Shown here: piece by piece, positions 19,457 to 29,578 of the stretch | Numbering within the stretch: position 1 is the stretch's first letter | Layout: each line of letters starts with the position of its first letter | Source of the DNA: Mycobacterium sp. Aquia_216 | GTDB lineage: Bacteria > Actinomycetota > Actinomycetes > Mycobacteriales > Mycobacteriaceae | DNA: 64,000 bases | Assembly (NCBI RefSeq): GCF_026723865.1 | Contig: NZ_CP113529.1 | Location: 868,001-932,000, forward strand | Direction: 5' to 3' | Notes under the pieces: generated by a model | What the model was told of the DNA's origin: nothing | The model's database searches: none | The model's input: the letters and a program-made list of their open reading frames with translations, nothing else | Translations under genes and position numbers: made by a program

Positions 19457-20155
19457 TTAGCATCGCGCCGGGTGCCGGGGCGCCGCCGATGCTGCTCTGC
19501 GGAATCGACTCGCGATCAAGCGCGCCAGCCGCGGATGAGTCCCCAGCGGCCGGCTGACCAGGTCAGCGCCGCAGCTCTGGAGTTTCTCCTGAAACAGGCC
19601 GTCGGCGAGCAGGTAGGAGGCGATCGCGACTCGGCCCGCACCGTCAGCCCTCGCCATCTCCACGGCCTCGGTGATATGCGGATCGCCAATGGCCGCAAAA
19701 CCCAAGCTGACTCGTGATCCGGTTAGCGCTGACAACAGCGTCGCGGTGGTATGCAGGTCCGCGCGCGCGATGGGATCCGACGTTCCCGCTGCTCCGAGGA
19801 TCACCGAATCACCAGGGCGCCAACCAGATTTCGTCAACTGATCGGCGACGATCCGGGCGATGTCCCCACCCGGACCCAAAGCCGGGGTGACGAGTACGTG
19901 GGGATGGCCGCTGGCCGCGACGTGGGCGGGGACATCGGTGCGGACGTGGTAGCCGCGGGACAAGAACGCGGGCACCACAACGGCTCGGTGGCCGCCGACG
20001 GCGGAAAGCACTTCGCCGGGTGTGGGTCCCAGCACGTCGACGAAGGCAACCCGCACCGTGCGGCCGAGTTGCCTGCTTACCTGCGCCGCCAGGTCACCGA
20101 CCATCGCGACGCCACCCGGTCGGCGGGTGCCGTGCGCGGCAAGAATCAGGCTCAT
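19457..20155 (-). CDS. CbiX/SirB-type sirohydrochlorin chelatase
   Basis: 232 residues, Rv0259c-like. It begins MSLILAAHGTRRPGG, with the active-site His of class II chelatases in AAHGT and the second metal site region in VVPAFLSRGYHVRTDVP. Such enzymes insert Fe2+ into sirohydrochlorin to give sirohaem, or Co2+ for cobalamin. The sirohaem role fits the convergent nirBD. The ATG overlaps the stop of the upstream HemD-like gene (ATGA), so the two are translationally coupled. Confidence 0.87.
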   Translation of the reverse strand: MSLILAAHGTRRPGGVAMVGDLAAQVSRQLGRTVRVAFVDVLGPTPGEVLSAVGGHRAVVVPAFLSRGYHVRTDVPAHVAASGHPHVLVTPALGPGGDIARIVADQLTKSGWRPGDSVILGAAGTSDPIARADLHTTATLLSALTGSRVSLGFAAIGDPHITEAVEMARADGAGRVAIASYLLADGLFQEKLQSCGADLVSRPLGTHPRLARLIASRFRRAASAAPRHPARC

Positions 20156-21297
20156 GGCACTGCCGCCGGTTCGTCCATCGCGAGCCGGTAACCACGCTTG
20201 ACGACTGTTGCGACAATACTCTTGTCGCCCAAGGCTGTTCGGAGTCGCAGCACAGCCGTATCGACGGCGTGGGGGTCGCTGCTGTTGCCGGGCAGTACCC
20301 GTAATAAATCACTGCGGGCGACGACGTCGCCGGGACGCTGGGCCAGCGTGCGCAACACCGCCATCCCGGATCCGGACAGCGATTGGATCGACCCGTCGAC
20401 CAGCACGCAGTTTCCGCGGATCTCGATTACGTGACCCCCGGCCTTCACCGTGCACGATCCGAGCAGCGGGAGTTCTTGGGCGATATGGCGGGCCAACGCG
20501 CCCAGCCGCATCCGCTCGGGCGTCGATGTCGGAATTCCCTTGCGGTGCAACGGCTGGGCCGTCACCGGGCCGACGCACATGGCGTGTACATCGGTGCGCA
20601 TCGCCTCGACCACCTGGTTCTCGATGTTCAAGTCGCGGCTGCGTTCCAGGACCGCCGCGGCGGCAGGCGCCGAGGTGAAGCTGACCGCGTCAAATTGCCG
20701 TCGCGCGATTCCGGTGACCAGTTGATCGAAGTGGCCGCCTATGGCGGTGGACTTCCACCGATACACCCGGATGGGCACCACGTCGGCACCCGCGGCGCTT
20801 AGCCCCCCGATGAATTCCGGGAACGGGTCCCAGGCGTCGGCGGCGCCGTGCAGTTGGATGGCGATGCGTGCGCCGGCCAGATCCGAATCGAGCAGATATC
20901 TAAGAAGCTCTTGGGAGGACTCGGATTTCGGAGACCACTCCTCTTTCAGGCCGGCCGCGCGCAACGCCCCGGTCGCTTTCGGCCCACGGGCCAGGACCCG
21001 CGCCTTGGACAGCGACGCGATGAGCTGGTTGGACAGGCCCCACCCCTCGGCCGCGGCCACCCAGCCGCGAAATCCGATGCCGGTGTGGGCGACCAGGATG
21101 TCCGGCGGTTGCGCGATCACGGCTTCGGTATTGCTTTGCAGCTCATCGTCTTCGGGTAGCGCGATCATGTTGATCGCAGCGGCGCTGGAAACTTCGGCGC
21201 CCTGTCGGCTCAGCAACGCGCACAGCTCCTCGGAGCGGCGCGCCGACGTCACCGCTATCCGGTAGCCGGTGAGCGGCGGGGACTCGGGCTGGTCCAT
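20152..21297 (-). CDS. HemD-like transcriptional regulator of nitrate/nitrite assimilation (NnaR-type)
   Basis: 381 residues from the ATG at 21297 (MDQPESPPLTGYRIAVTSAR), the length of Rv0260c. Residues about 1-260 form a uroporphyrinogen-III synthase-like domain (VAHTGIGFRGWVAAAEGWG; AVSFTSAPAAAAVLE). Residues about 285-375 form an OmpR-type winged helix: LSGSGMAVLRTLAQRPGDVVARSDLL, then AVDTAVLRLRTALG and VVKRGYRL. Orthologues in actinobacteria are known as NnaR, acting with GlnR on nitrate/nitrite genes. It sits between narK and the chelatase, in line with that role. Confidence 0.9.
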   Translation of the reverse strand: MDQPESPPLTGYRIAVTSARRSEELCALLSRQGAEVSSAAAINMIALPEDDELQSNTEAVIAQPPDILVAHTGIGFRGWVAAAEGWGLSNQLIASLSKARVLARGPKATGALRAAGLKEEWSPKSESSQELLRYLLDSDLAGARIAIQLHGAADAWDPFPEFIGGLSAAGADVVPIRVYRWKSTAIGGHFDQLVTGIARRQFDAVSFTSAPAAAAVLERSRDLNIENQVVEAMRTDVHAMCVGPVTAQPLHRKGIPTSTPERMRLGALARHIAQELPLLGSCTVKAGGHVIEIRGNCVLVDGSIQSLSGSGMAVLRTLAQRPGDVVARSDLLRVLPGNSSDPHAVDTAVLRLRTALGDKSIVATVVKRGYRLAMDEPAAVP

Positions 21298-21374
21298 ACG
21301 ACCTGTGTATGCCCGTGACGTTTCCGCGCCGTTACCTGACGATTGCTGACGCATTGCCCATGTTGCGGACATCA

Positions 21375-22772
21375 TCACACCCGAGCCGGTTCCGCTGTGA
21401 GCACCGAATTCGCCACGTCCGACGCCGATTCCGGGCGACGTACGTATATCTTCCACGTCAGGATCGCGGCGACAACGTAGGAAGTCAGGAACAGCCAGTA
21501 GGCCGACGTCTCGGTGCCGCTGCGCAAGTAGGACTCGCGCAGCGCCAAGTTGATTCCGACGCCGCCGAGCGCGCCGACCGCCGAGCAGATGCCGATCAGC
21601 GATCCCGCCTTGGCGCGCGACCAAAGCCGACGCTCCGCCTCGCTCAAATCCAGCGAGCGACTGCGCGCCTCGAAGACCGACGGGATCAGTCTGAACACCG
21701 AGCCGTTGCCCATTCCCGACAACACGAACAGCACCATGAACCCGATGACGTACCCGACGACCGTGGTCGACGTCGTGCTTCCGCTCCGCTCGTCGATCGT
21801 GCTGATCCCCACCAGCAGCCCGGCCCCCACGATCATGCCGCCAAGGACGCCCAGGGTGACGCGGCTTCCGCTGCGGCGGTCTGCCAGCCCACCCCCGTAG
21901 ATCCGCGCCAGTGAACCCAATAGCGGCCCGACAAATGCGATTTCGGCCGCGTGCAGCGACGCGTGCGCCGCGCTTTCGCCATTGGCCCCAAAGTTGACCT
22001 CCAGCACCTGGCCGAAGGCGAAGGAAAACCCGATCCAGGAGCCGAAGGTGCAGATGTAGAGCAGCGAGATCACCCAGGTGTCGCGGTCGAACAGGATCGA
22101 CCGCATGTGGTTGAACTCGACGCCGTGGTCGAGGTTGTCCATGAACAGCACCGCGGCGATGCCGACTGCTGCGAGCAACACCAGGTAGATCGCGCATACC
22201 CAGTACGGCGCCTGATGTCCCGCAGTGGCCAGCACCAGCAGGCCGATCAGTTGGATCACTGCGACACCGAGATTGCCGACACCGGCGTTGATCGCCAGCG
22301 CGGTCCCCTTGAGTCGCTGCGGATAGAACGCGTTGACGTTGGCTAGTGATGCCGCATAGTTGCCGCCGCCCAGTCCGGTCAGCCCCGCGCACACCACGTA
22401 GGGCCACAGCGGCAGCCCGGGGTTGGCCAGCAGCACGATGGTGCCGACGGTCGGGATCAGCAGCACGAACGCCGAGAACGTGGTCCAGTTGCGGCCACCG
22501 AACTTGGCGATGCCCAAGGTGTAGAAGATGCGCGCGCACCCACCGACGAGGGCGGCAACGGCGCCCAGCAGCAGCTTGTCGCTCGCGGTAAAGCCGTACA
22601 CCGACATCGGCATGAACAGCGCCATCACCGACCAGAGGGTCCAGATCGAAAACGCGACGTGGTCGCCCGCCACCGTGCACAGCAGATTGCGGCGGGCGAT
22701 CTTGTTGTTGCCGGCCTCCCACGCCGCGGTGTCTTCCGGGTTCCATTCCGTGATGCGGTGGTTGCGGCTCAT
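21375..22772 (-). CDS. narK3: Nitrate/nitrite transporter, NarK family (NarK3-like)
   Basis: 465 residues with about 12 membrane segments, major facilitator fold. The ATG at 22772 (MSRNHRITEWNPEDTAAWEAG) is preferred because the open frame upstream to 23207 shows no conserved sequence. Nitrate-signature motifs are visible in both halves: LTGLGGGNYAASLANVNAFYP and GALGGVGINLALRESYL. It imports nitrate or exports nitrite. It is about 75% identical by eye over long blocks to the neighbouring copy and lies 77 bp upstream of the NnaR-type gene, probably in one unit. Confidence 0.9.
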   Translation of the reverse strand: MSRNHRITEWNPEDTAAWEAGNNKIARRNLLCTVAGDHVAFSIWTLWSVMALFMPMSVYGFTASDKLLLGAVAALVGGCARIFYTLGIAKFGGRNWTTFSAFVLLIPTVGTIVLLANPGLPLWPYVVCAGLTGLGGGNYAASLANVNAFYPQRLKGTALAINAGVGNLGVAVIQLIGLLVLATAGHQAPYWVCAIYLVLLAAVGIAAVLFMDNLDHGVEFNHMRSILFDRDTWVISLLYICTFGSWIGFSFAFGQVLEVNFGANGESAAHASLHAAEIAFVGPLLGSLARIYGGGLADRRSGSRVTLGVLGGMIVGAGLLVGISTIDERSGSTTSTTVVGYVIGFMVLFVLSGMGNGSVFRLIPSVFEARSRSLDLSEAERRLWSRAKAGSLIGICSAVGALGGVGINLALRESYLRSGTETSAYWLFLTSYVVAAILTWKIYVRRPESASDVANSVLTAEPARV

Positions 22773-23218
22773 GCCACTTGTCCCCTTAACCGAAACCGTC
22801 TGAGCGACTCGAGAAGAGCGAGAAGCATCCATAGGTAAGCCCTCTCGTCGAGCCGCCCAGCTGAACCGCACACCGACGGCCTCGAGCCATGCGTCAACTG
22901 TGGTGAGTCTGGCCGTCAATGCCCTTGGGGCGCCCCGGAGCAAGAGGAATGCCCTGCCGTAGTTCTGATGCTCACATTCGGAACCGAACTGCGTCAACCC
23001 ATTTCGACTTATATCGCCTGTAAGTTGAATCCCAGTTATCTGGTAGCTCGCTGAGGAGCTGTCCAGGCAGGAATAGCCGCAGCTCAGTTGTGAAGTTGCC
23101 GACAATAGGTACACACAAAGATGGCCAATACTTGACCCTTCCGGCGCGCCCGTGGAATTCGAGGTGAGGTGGAATACATTTCGCTTTCCACCGAATCGGT
23201 ATCGCACGTATCCGGCGT
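22773..23218. other. 446-bp region between the two narK genes without a recognised gene
   Basis: The minus-strand frame of the downstream narK stays open to 23207, but the implied extra residues show no family similarity. I see no RNA gene or clear terminator. GC is lower than in the flanking genes in the 23000-23200 part. It probably holds the promoter of narK3. Confidence 0.5.
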
Positions 23219-24640
23219 CTATACGGGGGCCAGCCGAGTCCCCGATGACGCCTCCTCCGTGGTCGGCGCGGTGACCTCAAGCGGGCGGCGGACGTACACC
23301 GCCCAGGTCAGCACCGCGGCGGCCACGTAGCACAATGTGAACGCCCAGAACGCCGACGTCGCGGTACCGCTGTGCAGATACGACTGCCGCAGTGCCAGAT
23401 TGACGCCGACGCCACCGAGGGCGCCGATCGCCCCGGCGAGTCCGATCAGTGCGCCAGACATCGAACGCGACCACTGCCGGCGCTCCGTCTCGCCCATCTG
23501 CTGCGAGTGGCTACGCGCCTCGAAGATCGACGGAATCATCTTGTACACCGACCCATTGCCGATACCGGACAGGATGAACAGCGCGACGAAGCCGATCACG
23601 TAACCGACCATCGTTGCCGCGGGAGTCCGGCCGGCGCCATGGCTGCCGAAAGTGCTTGCACTGACCAAGATTCCAGCAGCCAGGATCATCGAACAGAAGA
23701 CGGCGAGGGTGACCCTGCCGCCACCGATGCGGTCCGCCAGCTTTCCGCCGTACACCCGCGACATCGATCCCAAAAGTGGCCCCAGGAAAGCGATCTGTGC
23801 GGCATGCAGCGAGGCCTGTGCCGTGTTCTCGCCGCTGGCGATGAAGTTCATCTGCAGCACCTGGCCGAACGCGAAGGAGAAACCGATGAAGGAGCCGAAG
23901 GTGCCGATGTACAGCAGCGCGATGACCCAGGTGTGCGGCTCGGACAGCACCGCCCTCATGGTGTTCGTATCGATGCGGTAGTGCTGCAGGTTGTCCATGT
24001 AGAGCGCGGCGCCGATACCCGCGATCGCCAGCAGCACAAGGTAAATCGCGCACACCCAATAGGGCTCCCGGTTTCCGGCGGCCGCGATGACCAGCAGGCC
24101 GACCAGCTGCACCACCGGTACACCGAGGTTGCCGCCACCCGCGTTGACCGCCAGCGCCCAACCCTTGAGACGTTGCGGGTAGAACGCGTTGATGTTCGTC
24201 ATCGACGACGCGAAGTTGCCGCCACCCAGGCCGGCCAGCGCGGCGCACACCAGGTACGGCCACAGCGGAAGGCCGGGGTGAGCCAGCAGCAGCATGGTGC
24301 CCACGGTCGGGATCAACAGCACCAGCGCGGAGAACACGGTCCAGTTGCGGCCGCCGAACTTCGCGGTGGCAAACGTGTAGGGAAAGCGCAGGCACGCACC
24401 TACCAGCGTTGCGGTGGCGCCGAGCAGGAATTTGTCCCCGGCGGAAAAGCCGTACACCGACGCGGGCATGAACAACACCATCACCGACCAGATCGACCAG
24501 ATCGAGAAGCCGATGTGTTCGGCGGCCACCGACCAGATCAGATTGCGACGGGCGATCTTGTCGTTGCCGGCCTCCCAGGCCGCGGTGTCTTCGGGGTCCC
24601 AGTCCGAAAGGACATGCGAACGGCCCAGCGAGAGTTTCAT
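23219..24640 (-). CDS. Second nitrate/nitrite transporter, NarK/NarU family
   Basis: 473 residues. The ATG at 24640 (MKLSLGRSHVLSDWDPEDTAAWEAG) is preceded by ttggag. It has about 12 membrane segments and both nitrate-signature motifs (LAGLGGGNFASSMTNINAFYP and GALGGVGVNLALRQSYLHSG). The close likeness to the adjacent narK3 points to tandem duplication, or to a relocated narU (Rv0267-like). Whether the two copies differ in substrate or direction cannot be told from sequence. It is the first gene of the minus-strand nitrogen cluster. Confidence 0.88.
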   Translation of the reverse strand: MKLSLGRSHVLSDWDPEDTAAWEAGNDKIARRNLIWSVAAEHIGFSIWSIWSVMVLFMPASVYGFSAGDKFLLGATATLVGACLRFPYTFATAKFGGRNWTVFSALVLLIPTVGTMLLLAHPGLPLWPYLVCAALAGLGGGNFASSMTNINAFYPQRLKGWALAVNAGGGNLGVPVVQLVGLLVIAAAGNREPYWVCAIYLVLLAIAGIGAALYMDNLQHYRIDTNTMRAVLSEPHTWVIALLYIGTFGSFIGFSFAFGQVLQMNFIASGENTAQASLHAAQIAFLGPLLGSMSRVYGGKLADRIGGGRVTLAVFCSMILAAGILVSASTFGSHGAGRTPAATMVGYVIGFVALFILSGIGNGSVYKMIPSIFEARSHSQQMGETERRQWSRSMSGALIGLAGAIGALGGVGVNLALRQSYLHSGTATSAFWAFTLCYVAAAVLTWAVYVRRPLEVTAPTTEEASSGTRLAPV

Positions 24641-24878
24641 GGGGCTCCAATCGTGATCGCTCTTGGCGACAACGCTAGGAATGCTTTGTTGCCCCTCCGC
24701 TGCCCGCAATGACCCGGGCGTGAAATTCCGCTCACCCACCGAAAGTGGGCGGTGTGAGGGCGGTCAATCGATGTGGCGAGCACCACAACAACGACGTCGA
24801 GCGCAACTACGACTCACACTGTAGCGGACTGGCTTGTGATGAATCACGCTGATATCGGCGAGATTTCGAGCACACCGG

Positions 24879-25433
<555 letters not shown>

Positions 25434-25459
25434 CTACCAGTCTGGTTGCCGGGCCCGCA

Positions 25460-26377
25460 TCACGAGAACGGAGAGCTGTGCGATTGGCCCCCCACCAGAG
25501 ACCGTGGCCGCGCCCAGTGCAGGCGCACTCGCTGGCCCGCCCGCACCTGGGCGACCTTGTCGATGTCCTCGTCGATCACCACACCGACGACTGGGTAGCC
25601 GCCGGTAATCGGATGGTCGGGCCCCAGGATCACCGGTAACCCGTTGGGCGGCACCTGAATCGCCCCTCGGGTGGCGCCCTCGCTGGGCAGCTGCCGATCG
25701 GGGAAGCGGTACTGCAGCGGGCGGCCGGTCAACCGCATTCCGACCCGGTCGCTGCGGTCGGAGGACACCCAGTCGGTGTGGACCAGGACGTCGGGATCGA
25801 CGAACCAGTCGTCGCGTGGTCCGGGTACCACCAACAGCTCGACCGTGTCGCCGCTGACGGCCGCCACGGGAGCCTGGTCGAGTTCGGGGTACTCGTCGGT
25901 GTGCGCACCGACCGGCAGCTGGTCTCCGGTGGCCAGCGGTGCCGGGCCTATCGCCGACATCACGTCGTAGCTTCGCGAGCCCAGCACCGGCTCCACGGAA
26001 ATGCCCCCGCGCACCGCCAGGTAGGTGCGTAGGCCGGCTCTCGGGGTGCCCAGCGAAATCACTTGGCCGTCGCGGACATGGTGAATGCTGTTGGTGCCGA
26101 ACTTGATTCCGTTGACCGACGGGTCGGTATCGGCGCCCGTCACCGCAATATCGACGTCGCCGCCGTGCACCCGGGCCGCGAAACCGCCGAAGGTCACCTC
26201 GACGGTGGCGCGGTCGTCGGGATTGGCGACCAGCCGGTTGGCGAGTTTGTGCGAGCGGCGGTCGGCGGCGCCGGACCGGCCGACACCGAGGTGAGCCTGC
26301 CCGATCCGGCCGAGATCCTGGACGACGGCCAGTGGTCCGGTGCGCAGGATTTCCAGGCTGACAACTGGGTTTGTCAC
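25460..26377 (-). CDS. pxpC: 5-oxoprolinase subunit C (PxpC; formerly allophanate hydrolase subunit 2)
   Basis: 305 residues from the GTG at 26377, which has an aaggag site; the extension to 26461 would overlap pxpB. Family segments: [32 protein letters not shown] near the N-terminus and [14 protein letters not shown] VDIAVTGAD. With PxpB it forms the ATP-dependent 5-oxoproline hydrolysing complex. It resembles Rv0263c. pxpB is 14 bp upstream, so the two are an operon. No pxpA was found within the window. Confidence 0.9.
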   Translation of the reverse strand: MTNPVVSLEILRTGPLAVVQDLGRIGQAHLGVGRSGAADRRSHKLANRLVANPDDRATVEVTFGGFAARVHGGDVDIAVTGADTDPSVNGIKFGTNSIHHVRDGQVISLGTPRAGLRTYLAVRGGISVEPVLGSRSYDVMSAIGPAPLATGDQLPVGAHTDEYPELDQAPVAAVSGDTVELLVVPGPRDDWFVDPDVLVHTDWVSSDRSDRVGMRLTGRPLQYRFPDRQLPSEGATRGAIQVPPNGLPVILGPDHPITGGYPVVGVVIDEDIDKVAQVRAGQRVRLHWARPRSLVGGQSHSSPFS

Positions 26378-26391
26378 GGCTTGCTCCTTGG

Positions 26392-27054
26392 TTACGCGGC
26401 CCGGAATTGAACCCACATGCCCTGCGTCAGCAGCGCCGGATCCGGTCGCACCAGGTCCCACAGGACCGCCTCGGTGCGACCGATGAGCTGCCAGCCGCCG
26501 GGGGATTTGCGCGGGTACACCGCACTGAACTCACCCGCAAGCGCCACCGACCCGGCGGGTACCGCGGTGCGTGGCTCGGCGCGGCGGGGCACCCGCAGGC
26601 GGGGGTCGCCGTCGACCAGGTACGCGAAACCTGGTGCGAATCCGCTGAATCCGACTCGCCACAAGGTGGAAGTGTGAGCGTTGATGACCTGTGCTGTGGT
26701 CAGCCCGGTGTGGCCGGCGACCTCGGCGAGGTCTGGACCGTCGTAAACGACGTCGATCACCACGTCGGCGGTGCGCTGCGCCGGGGCGACCCGCTCGGCG
26801 GTGACCCGCAGTTTGCGTAGTCGCTGACGGATGACGCCCTGATATCGCGGGCCGTCGAGCTTGACCAGCACCGTGCGGGCGGCGGGAACGATGTCGAGCA
26901 CACCGGGCAACGCGGCCGCGCGCAGTGCGTCCGCCCATGCCAATACCTCTGCGGTGCTGCCACATTGCACCAGCAGGGCCTGGTCGCCGTAGTCGAGAAC
27001 GACATTGCCGACCAGTTCGGTCGGCAGGTCCGCAGGGAGATCAGTAACGCTCAT
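26392..27054 (-). CDS. pxpB: 5-oxoprolinase subunit B (PxpB; formerly allophanate hydrolase subunit 1)
   Basis: 220 residues, Rv0264c-like. It has the KipI-family pattern of segments: VNDLADVA-like [16 protein letters not shown], then [20 protein letters not shown] and [19 protein letters not shown], and the final [10 protein letters not shown]. It forms the heteromeric 5-oxoprolinase with PxpC. An oplA-type single-chain 5-oxoprolinase (Rv0266c), which I recall nearby in M. tuberculosis, is absent here. Confidence 0.9.
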   Translation of the reverse strand: MSVTDLPADLPTELVGNVVLDYGDQALLVQCGSTAEVLAWADALRAAALPGVLDIVPAARTVLVKLDGPRYQGVIRQRLRKLRVTAERVAPAQRTADVVIDVVYDGPDLAEVAGHTGLTTAQVINAHTSTLWRVGFSGFAPGFAYLVDGDPRLRVPRRAEPRTAVPAGSVALAGEFSAVYPRKSPGGWQLIGRTEAVLWDLVRPDPALLTQGMWVQFRAA

Positions 27055-27156
27055 TACTCGACGGTAACCTCGGAATCGGGGCAGGCGGGAGGGGGCGGCG
27101 CCAGATTTTCGAGCACTGCCAGAGGTGCCTTAGCGAACGCTCAAAGAGACGGGGTC

Positions 27157-28143
27157 TTATCCGAGGATCTTGCCGATCAGCGGGGGTAGCTGGTCGGCGA
27201 CCACCGGGTAGCTCAGTACCGACGAGAATGCGATGGCACCGGCCTGGTCCTTGGTGGTGAAGACATGGCGGTTCTGCGCGGTCGCCTGCGATCCCGCTAT
27301 CTCGGGGTCGGCCAGCAGGGACTTTTGCTGGTCGGGACTCTCGGTCGTCCAGATCACCACGTCGGCGGAATCGAGCACCGTTTTGATGTGATCGCGGGGG
27401 ATGACGGCGCGGTGTCCGTTGACGAAAGGCTTGAGGCTGTCGGCGATCACCAGGCCCATCTGGTTCAGGAAATCGGTTCGCCAGCCCGCCGCGGCGGCGA
27501 CCACCGTGCCCTGGAACAGGCTGCCCTGCATCAGCAATGCCTTCTTGGCTTGCCACTGCGGATGGTTCTGCGACACCGCGACGAACTGCTTGTCGACGGC
27601 GTCGATCAGCGACTTCATCTGGTCGGCCCGGAACACCGCTTGGCCGATCGTGGTGGCCTGGTCTTTCCACGGCTCGAAGAAGGCGTCGCCGTCGGATTGC
27701 GCGACGGTCGGGGCGATCGCGGACAGCTTCTGATAGGTGTCGGCATCGACGCCGGCATTGACGGCCACGATCAAATCGGGCTTCAGGCCGGCGATCTGGT
27801 CGACGGGAATTCCGTTGTCCAGGTTCAACACCACGGGTTGCGCGCCGCCGAGCTTGGGCTGGGCCCATGGCCACACCGCGAACGGCTGGTCACCGAACCA
27901 GTTGGTCACCGCGATCGGCACGATGCCAACCGCAAGTAGGTCGTCCTGCTCCGTGTAGCCCGCACTGACCACACGCTTGGGTGGCTGCTTGATGACGGTC
28001 TGACCGAAAAGGTGGGTGATCGTCACGCCTTCGGCGCCAGGGGCGTTCGGCGCCGGTTTGGGTGACGAGCACCCCGCTGTCGCGGCGGCCACAGCAGCAC
28101 CGGCGAGCTGCAAGAACCCCCGCCGATTCCATCCCTGTCGCAT
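27157..28143 (-). CDS. fecB2: Iron-siderophore ABC transporter substrate-binding lipoprotein (FecB2-like)
   Basis: 328 residues. The N-terminus has twin arginines (NRRGF), a hydrophobic stretch and a lipobox ending at the Cys of TAGCSS (about residue 25), so it is probably a Tat- or Sec-exported lipoprotein. The mature part is a class III (TroA/FecB-type) binding protein with VVSAGYTEQDDLLAVGIVPIAV and LKPDLIVAVNAG. It matches Rv0265c. It probably delivers a ferric siderophore or haem to a permease encoded elsewhere; no permease or ATPase gene is adjacent. No Fur/IdeR-like box was found upstream. Confidence 0.88.
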   Translation of the reverse strand: MRQGWNRRGFLQLAGAAVAAATAGCSSPKPAPNAPGAEGVTITHLFGQTVIKQPPKRVVSAGYTEQDDLLAVGIVPIAVTNWFGDQPFAVWPWAQPKLGGAQPVVLNLDNGIPVDQIAGLKPDLIVAVNAGVDADTYQKLSAIAPTVAQSDGDAFFEPWKDQATTIGQAVFRADQMKSLIDAVDKQFVAVSQNHPQWQAKKALLMQGSLFQGTVVAAAAGWRTDFLNQMGLVIADSLKPFVNGHRAVIPRDHIKTVLDSADVVIWTTESPDQQKSLLADPEIAGSQATAQNRHVFTTKDQAGAIAFSSVLSYPVVADQLPPLIGKILG

Positions 28144-28290
28144 CGCGTGAGAGTATCGCGTCGCCGAGTCTGACCTGCAGCGCCGCGCGGTTTTGCCGCT
28201 CGGCCCGGGGGCCGATCGGTCGCCGGCATCGGGCGGTTCGCCCGTACCCGCGTCGCCGGGCCGGGAAGCCGGCGGGGTGTGGCGAAGCCC

Positions 28291-29520
28291 CTACCGTTTC
28301 CAAGGGCTGTAATCGGCGATCAGCTCCTGCTGCGGCGGGCGCTGGTCGTCGGGAATGTGCTGCAGGTTGATCCGGATCCGGTACCAGATCGAACTCGGCC
28401 CGCGCATGCCGTCGACGAGCACGTCGGCGGGCCGCAAACGCGCGGCCACCGTGGGGTGGCGGCCGCGCCAGGTGTCCAGCGCGGCCATCGCCTCGTCCTT
28501 GGTCTTGGTCCGGGCGATCTCGATCAACGGCATCGAGGACTGGCGCCGGCCGTCGGAACGCTTTCCCGAACCCCGCGGCGCCCGCTCCGGGGGACCCAGC
28601 TCCTCGGCCAGCATGAGCAGCCGGTCCAGCTCGCCGACCGCCTCGTCCATCCCCGCCCACGGGTCGCCGATCTCGGCGAACCGATCTGGCACGGTGGCGA
28701 TTGTGAACGCCTCCGGCCGGCAGTCGGCCACCTCGTCCCAATGCAGCGGCGTCGACACCCGGGCATCCGGAGTGGCCCGCACCGAGTACGCCGACGCGAC
28801 GGTGCGGTCCTTGGCGTTCTGGTTGAAGTCGACGAAAACGCCCTCGCGCTCTTCCTTCCACCAGCGGCTGGTCGCCGCCTCGGGCACCCGCCGCTCGACT
28901 TCCCGGGCCACGGTTTGGGCGGCCAGCCGGACCTGCCGGAATTCCCAGCGCGGCGCGATGCGGGCGTAGATGTGAAAGCCCCGCGATCCGGACGTCTTCG
29001 GCCACGCGACCAGGCCGTAGTCCTCGAGCACCTCGCGGGCCACCAAGGCGACGTCGACGATCCGTTGCCAGTCGACCCCGGGCATCGGGTCCAGGTCGAC
29101 ACGCAGCTCGTCGGGGTGATCGAGGTCGCCGGCGAGCACCGGATGCGGGTTGAAGTCCACGCAGCCCAGGTTGACCGCCCACGCCAGCCCGGCGGCGTCG
29201 TGGATGACGGCTTCCGCGGCGGACGTGCCCCGCGCGTAGTGCAGTTCGGCAACGTCGACCCAGTCCGGGCGTTTCGTCGGCGCGCGCTTCTGAAACACCG
29301 CCTCTTCCGCGATCCCCTTGACGAAGCGCTTCAGGATCATGGGCCGCCCGGCCACCCCGCGCAACGCTCCGTCGGCGACCGACAGGTAGTACCGGACCAG
29401 ATCGAGCTTGGTGTAAGGCCCTGTGTCACCTCGGGCTTCGAACACGACTTTGTCGGGATGGGTGATGGTGACCTGGTGCCCGGCAACCTCCAACGATGCT
29501 GGGCCGGTCATGAGATTCAT
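28291..29520 (-). CDS. LigD-polymerase-like (archaeo-eukaryotic primase) protein
   Basis: 409 residues from the ATG at 29520; a second ATG at 29511 (MTGPASLEV) is possible. The primase-polymerase catalytic motif DxD is in ELRVDLDPMPG, and KTSGSRGFHIYARI is the conserved nucleotide-binding segment of the LigD polymerase domain. There is no ligase or nuclease domain. It resembles Rv0269c (PrimPol/PolD type). Such proteins make short gap-filling or ribonucleotide additions during repair. It is divergent from fadD2 with only 58 bp between starts. Confidence 0.9.
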   Translation of the reverse strand: MNLMTGPASLEVAGHQVTITHPDKVVFEARGDTGPYTKLDLVRYYLSVADGALRGVAGRPMILKRFVKGIAEEAVFQKRAPTKRPDWVDVAELHYARGTSAAEAVIHDAAGLAWAVNLGCVDFNPHPVLAGDLDHPDELRVDLDPMPGVDWQRIVDVALVAREVLEDYGLVAWPKTSGSRGFHIYARIAPRWEFRQVRLAAQTVAREVERRVPEAATSRWWKEEREGVFVDFNQNAKDRTVASAYSVRATPDARVSTPLHWDEVADCRPEAFTIATVPDRFAEIGDPWAGMDEAVGELDRLLMLAEELGPPERAPRGSGKRSDGRRQSSMPLIEIARTKTKDEAMAALDTWRGRHPTVAARLRPADVLVDGMRGPSSIWYRIRINLQHIPDDQRPPQQELIADYSPWKR

Positions 29521-29578
29521 CGTAATTCCGGGATAATTTTCTGGCCGCGTTGCGACCCGCGTCACATATGGTGAGCGT

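Noticed and set aside
20152..22746. 864-residue frame spanning narK3 and the HemD-like gene
   Set aside because: The first 480 residues are an out-of-frame shadow of narK3; only the part after 21297 is coding.
22773..23207. 145-residue N-terminal extension of NarK3
   Set aside because: The residues look random, and the paralogue starts at the equivalent of 22772. High-GC genomes keep long frames open by chance.
24735..24749. cccac-cgaaa-gtggg inverted repeat upstream of the second narK
   Set aside because: Five-base arms of G/C are expected by chance in this sequence, and there is no supporting context.
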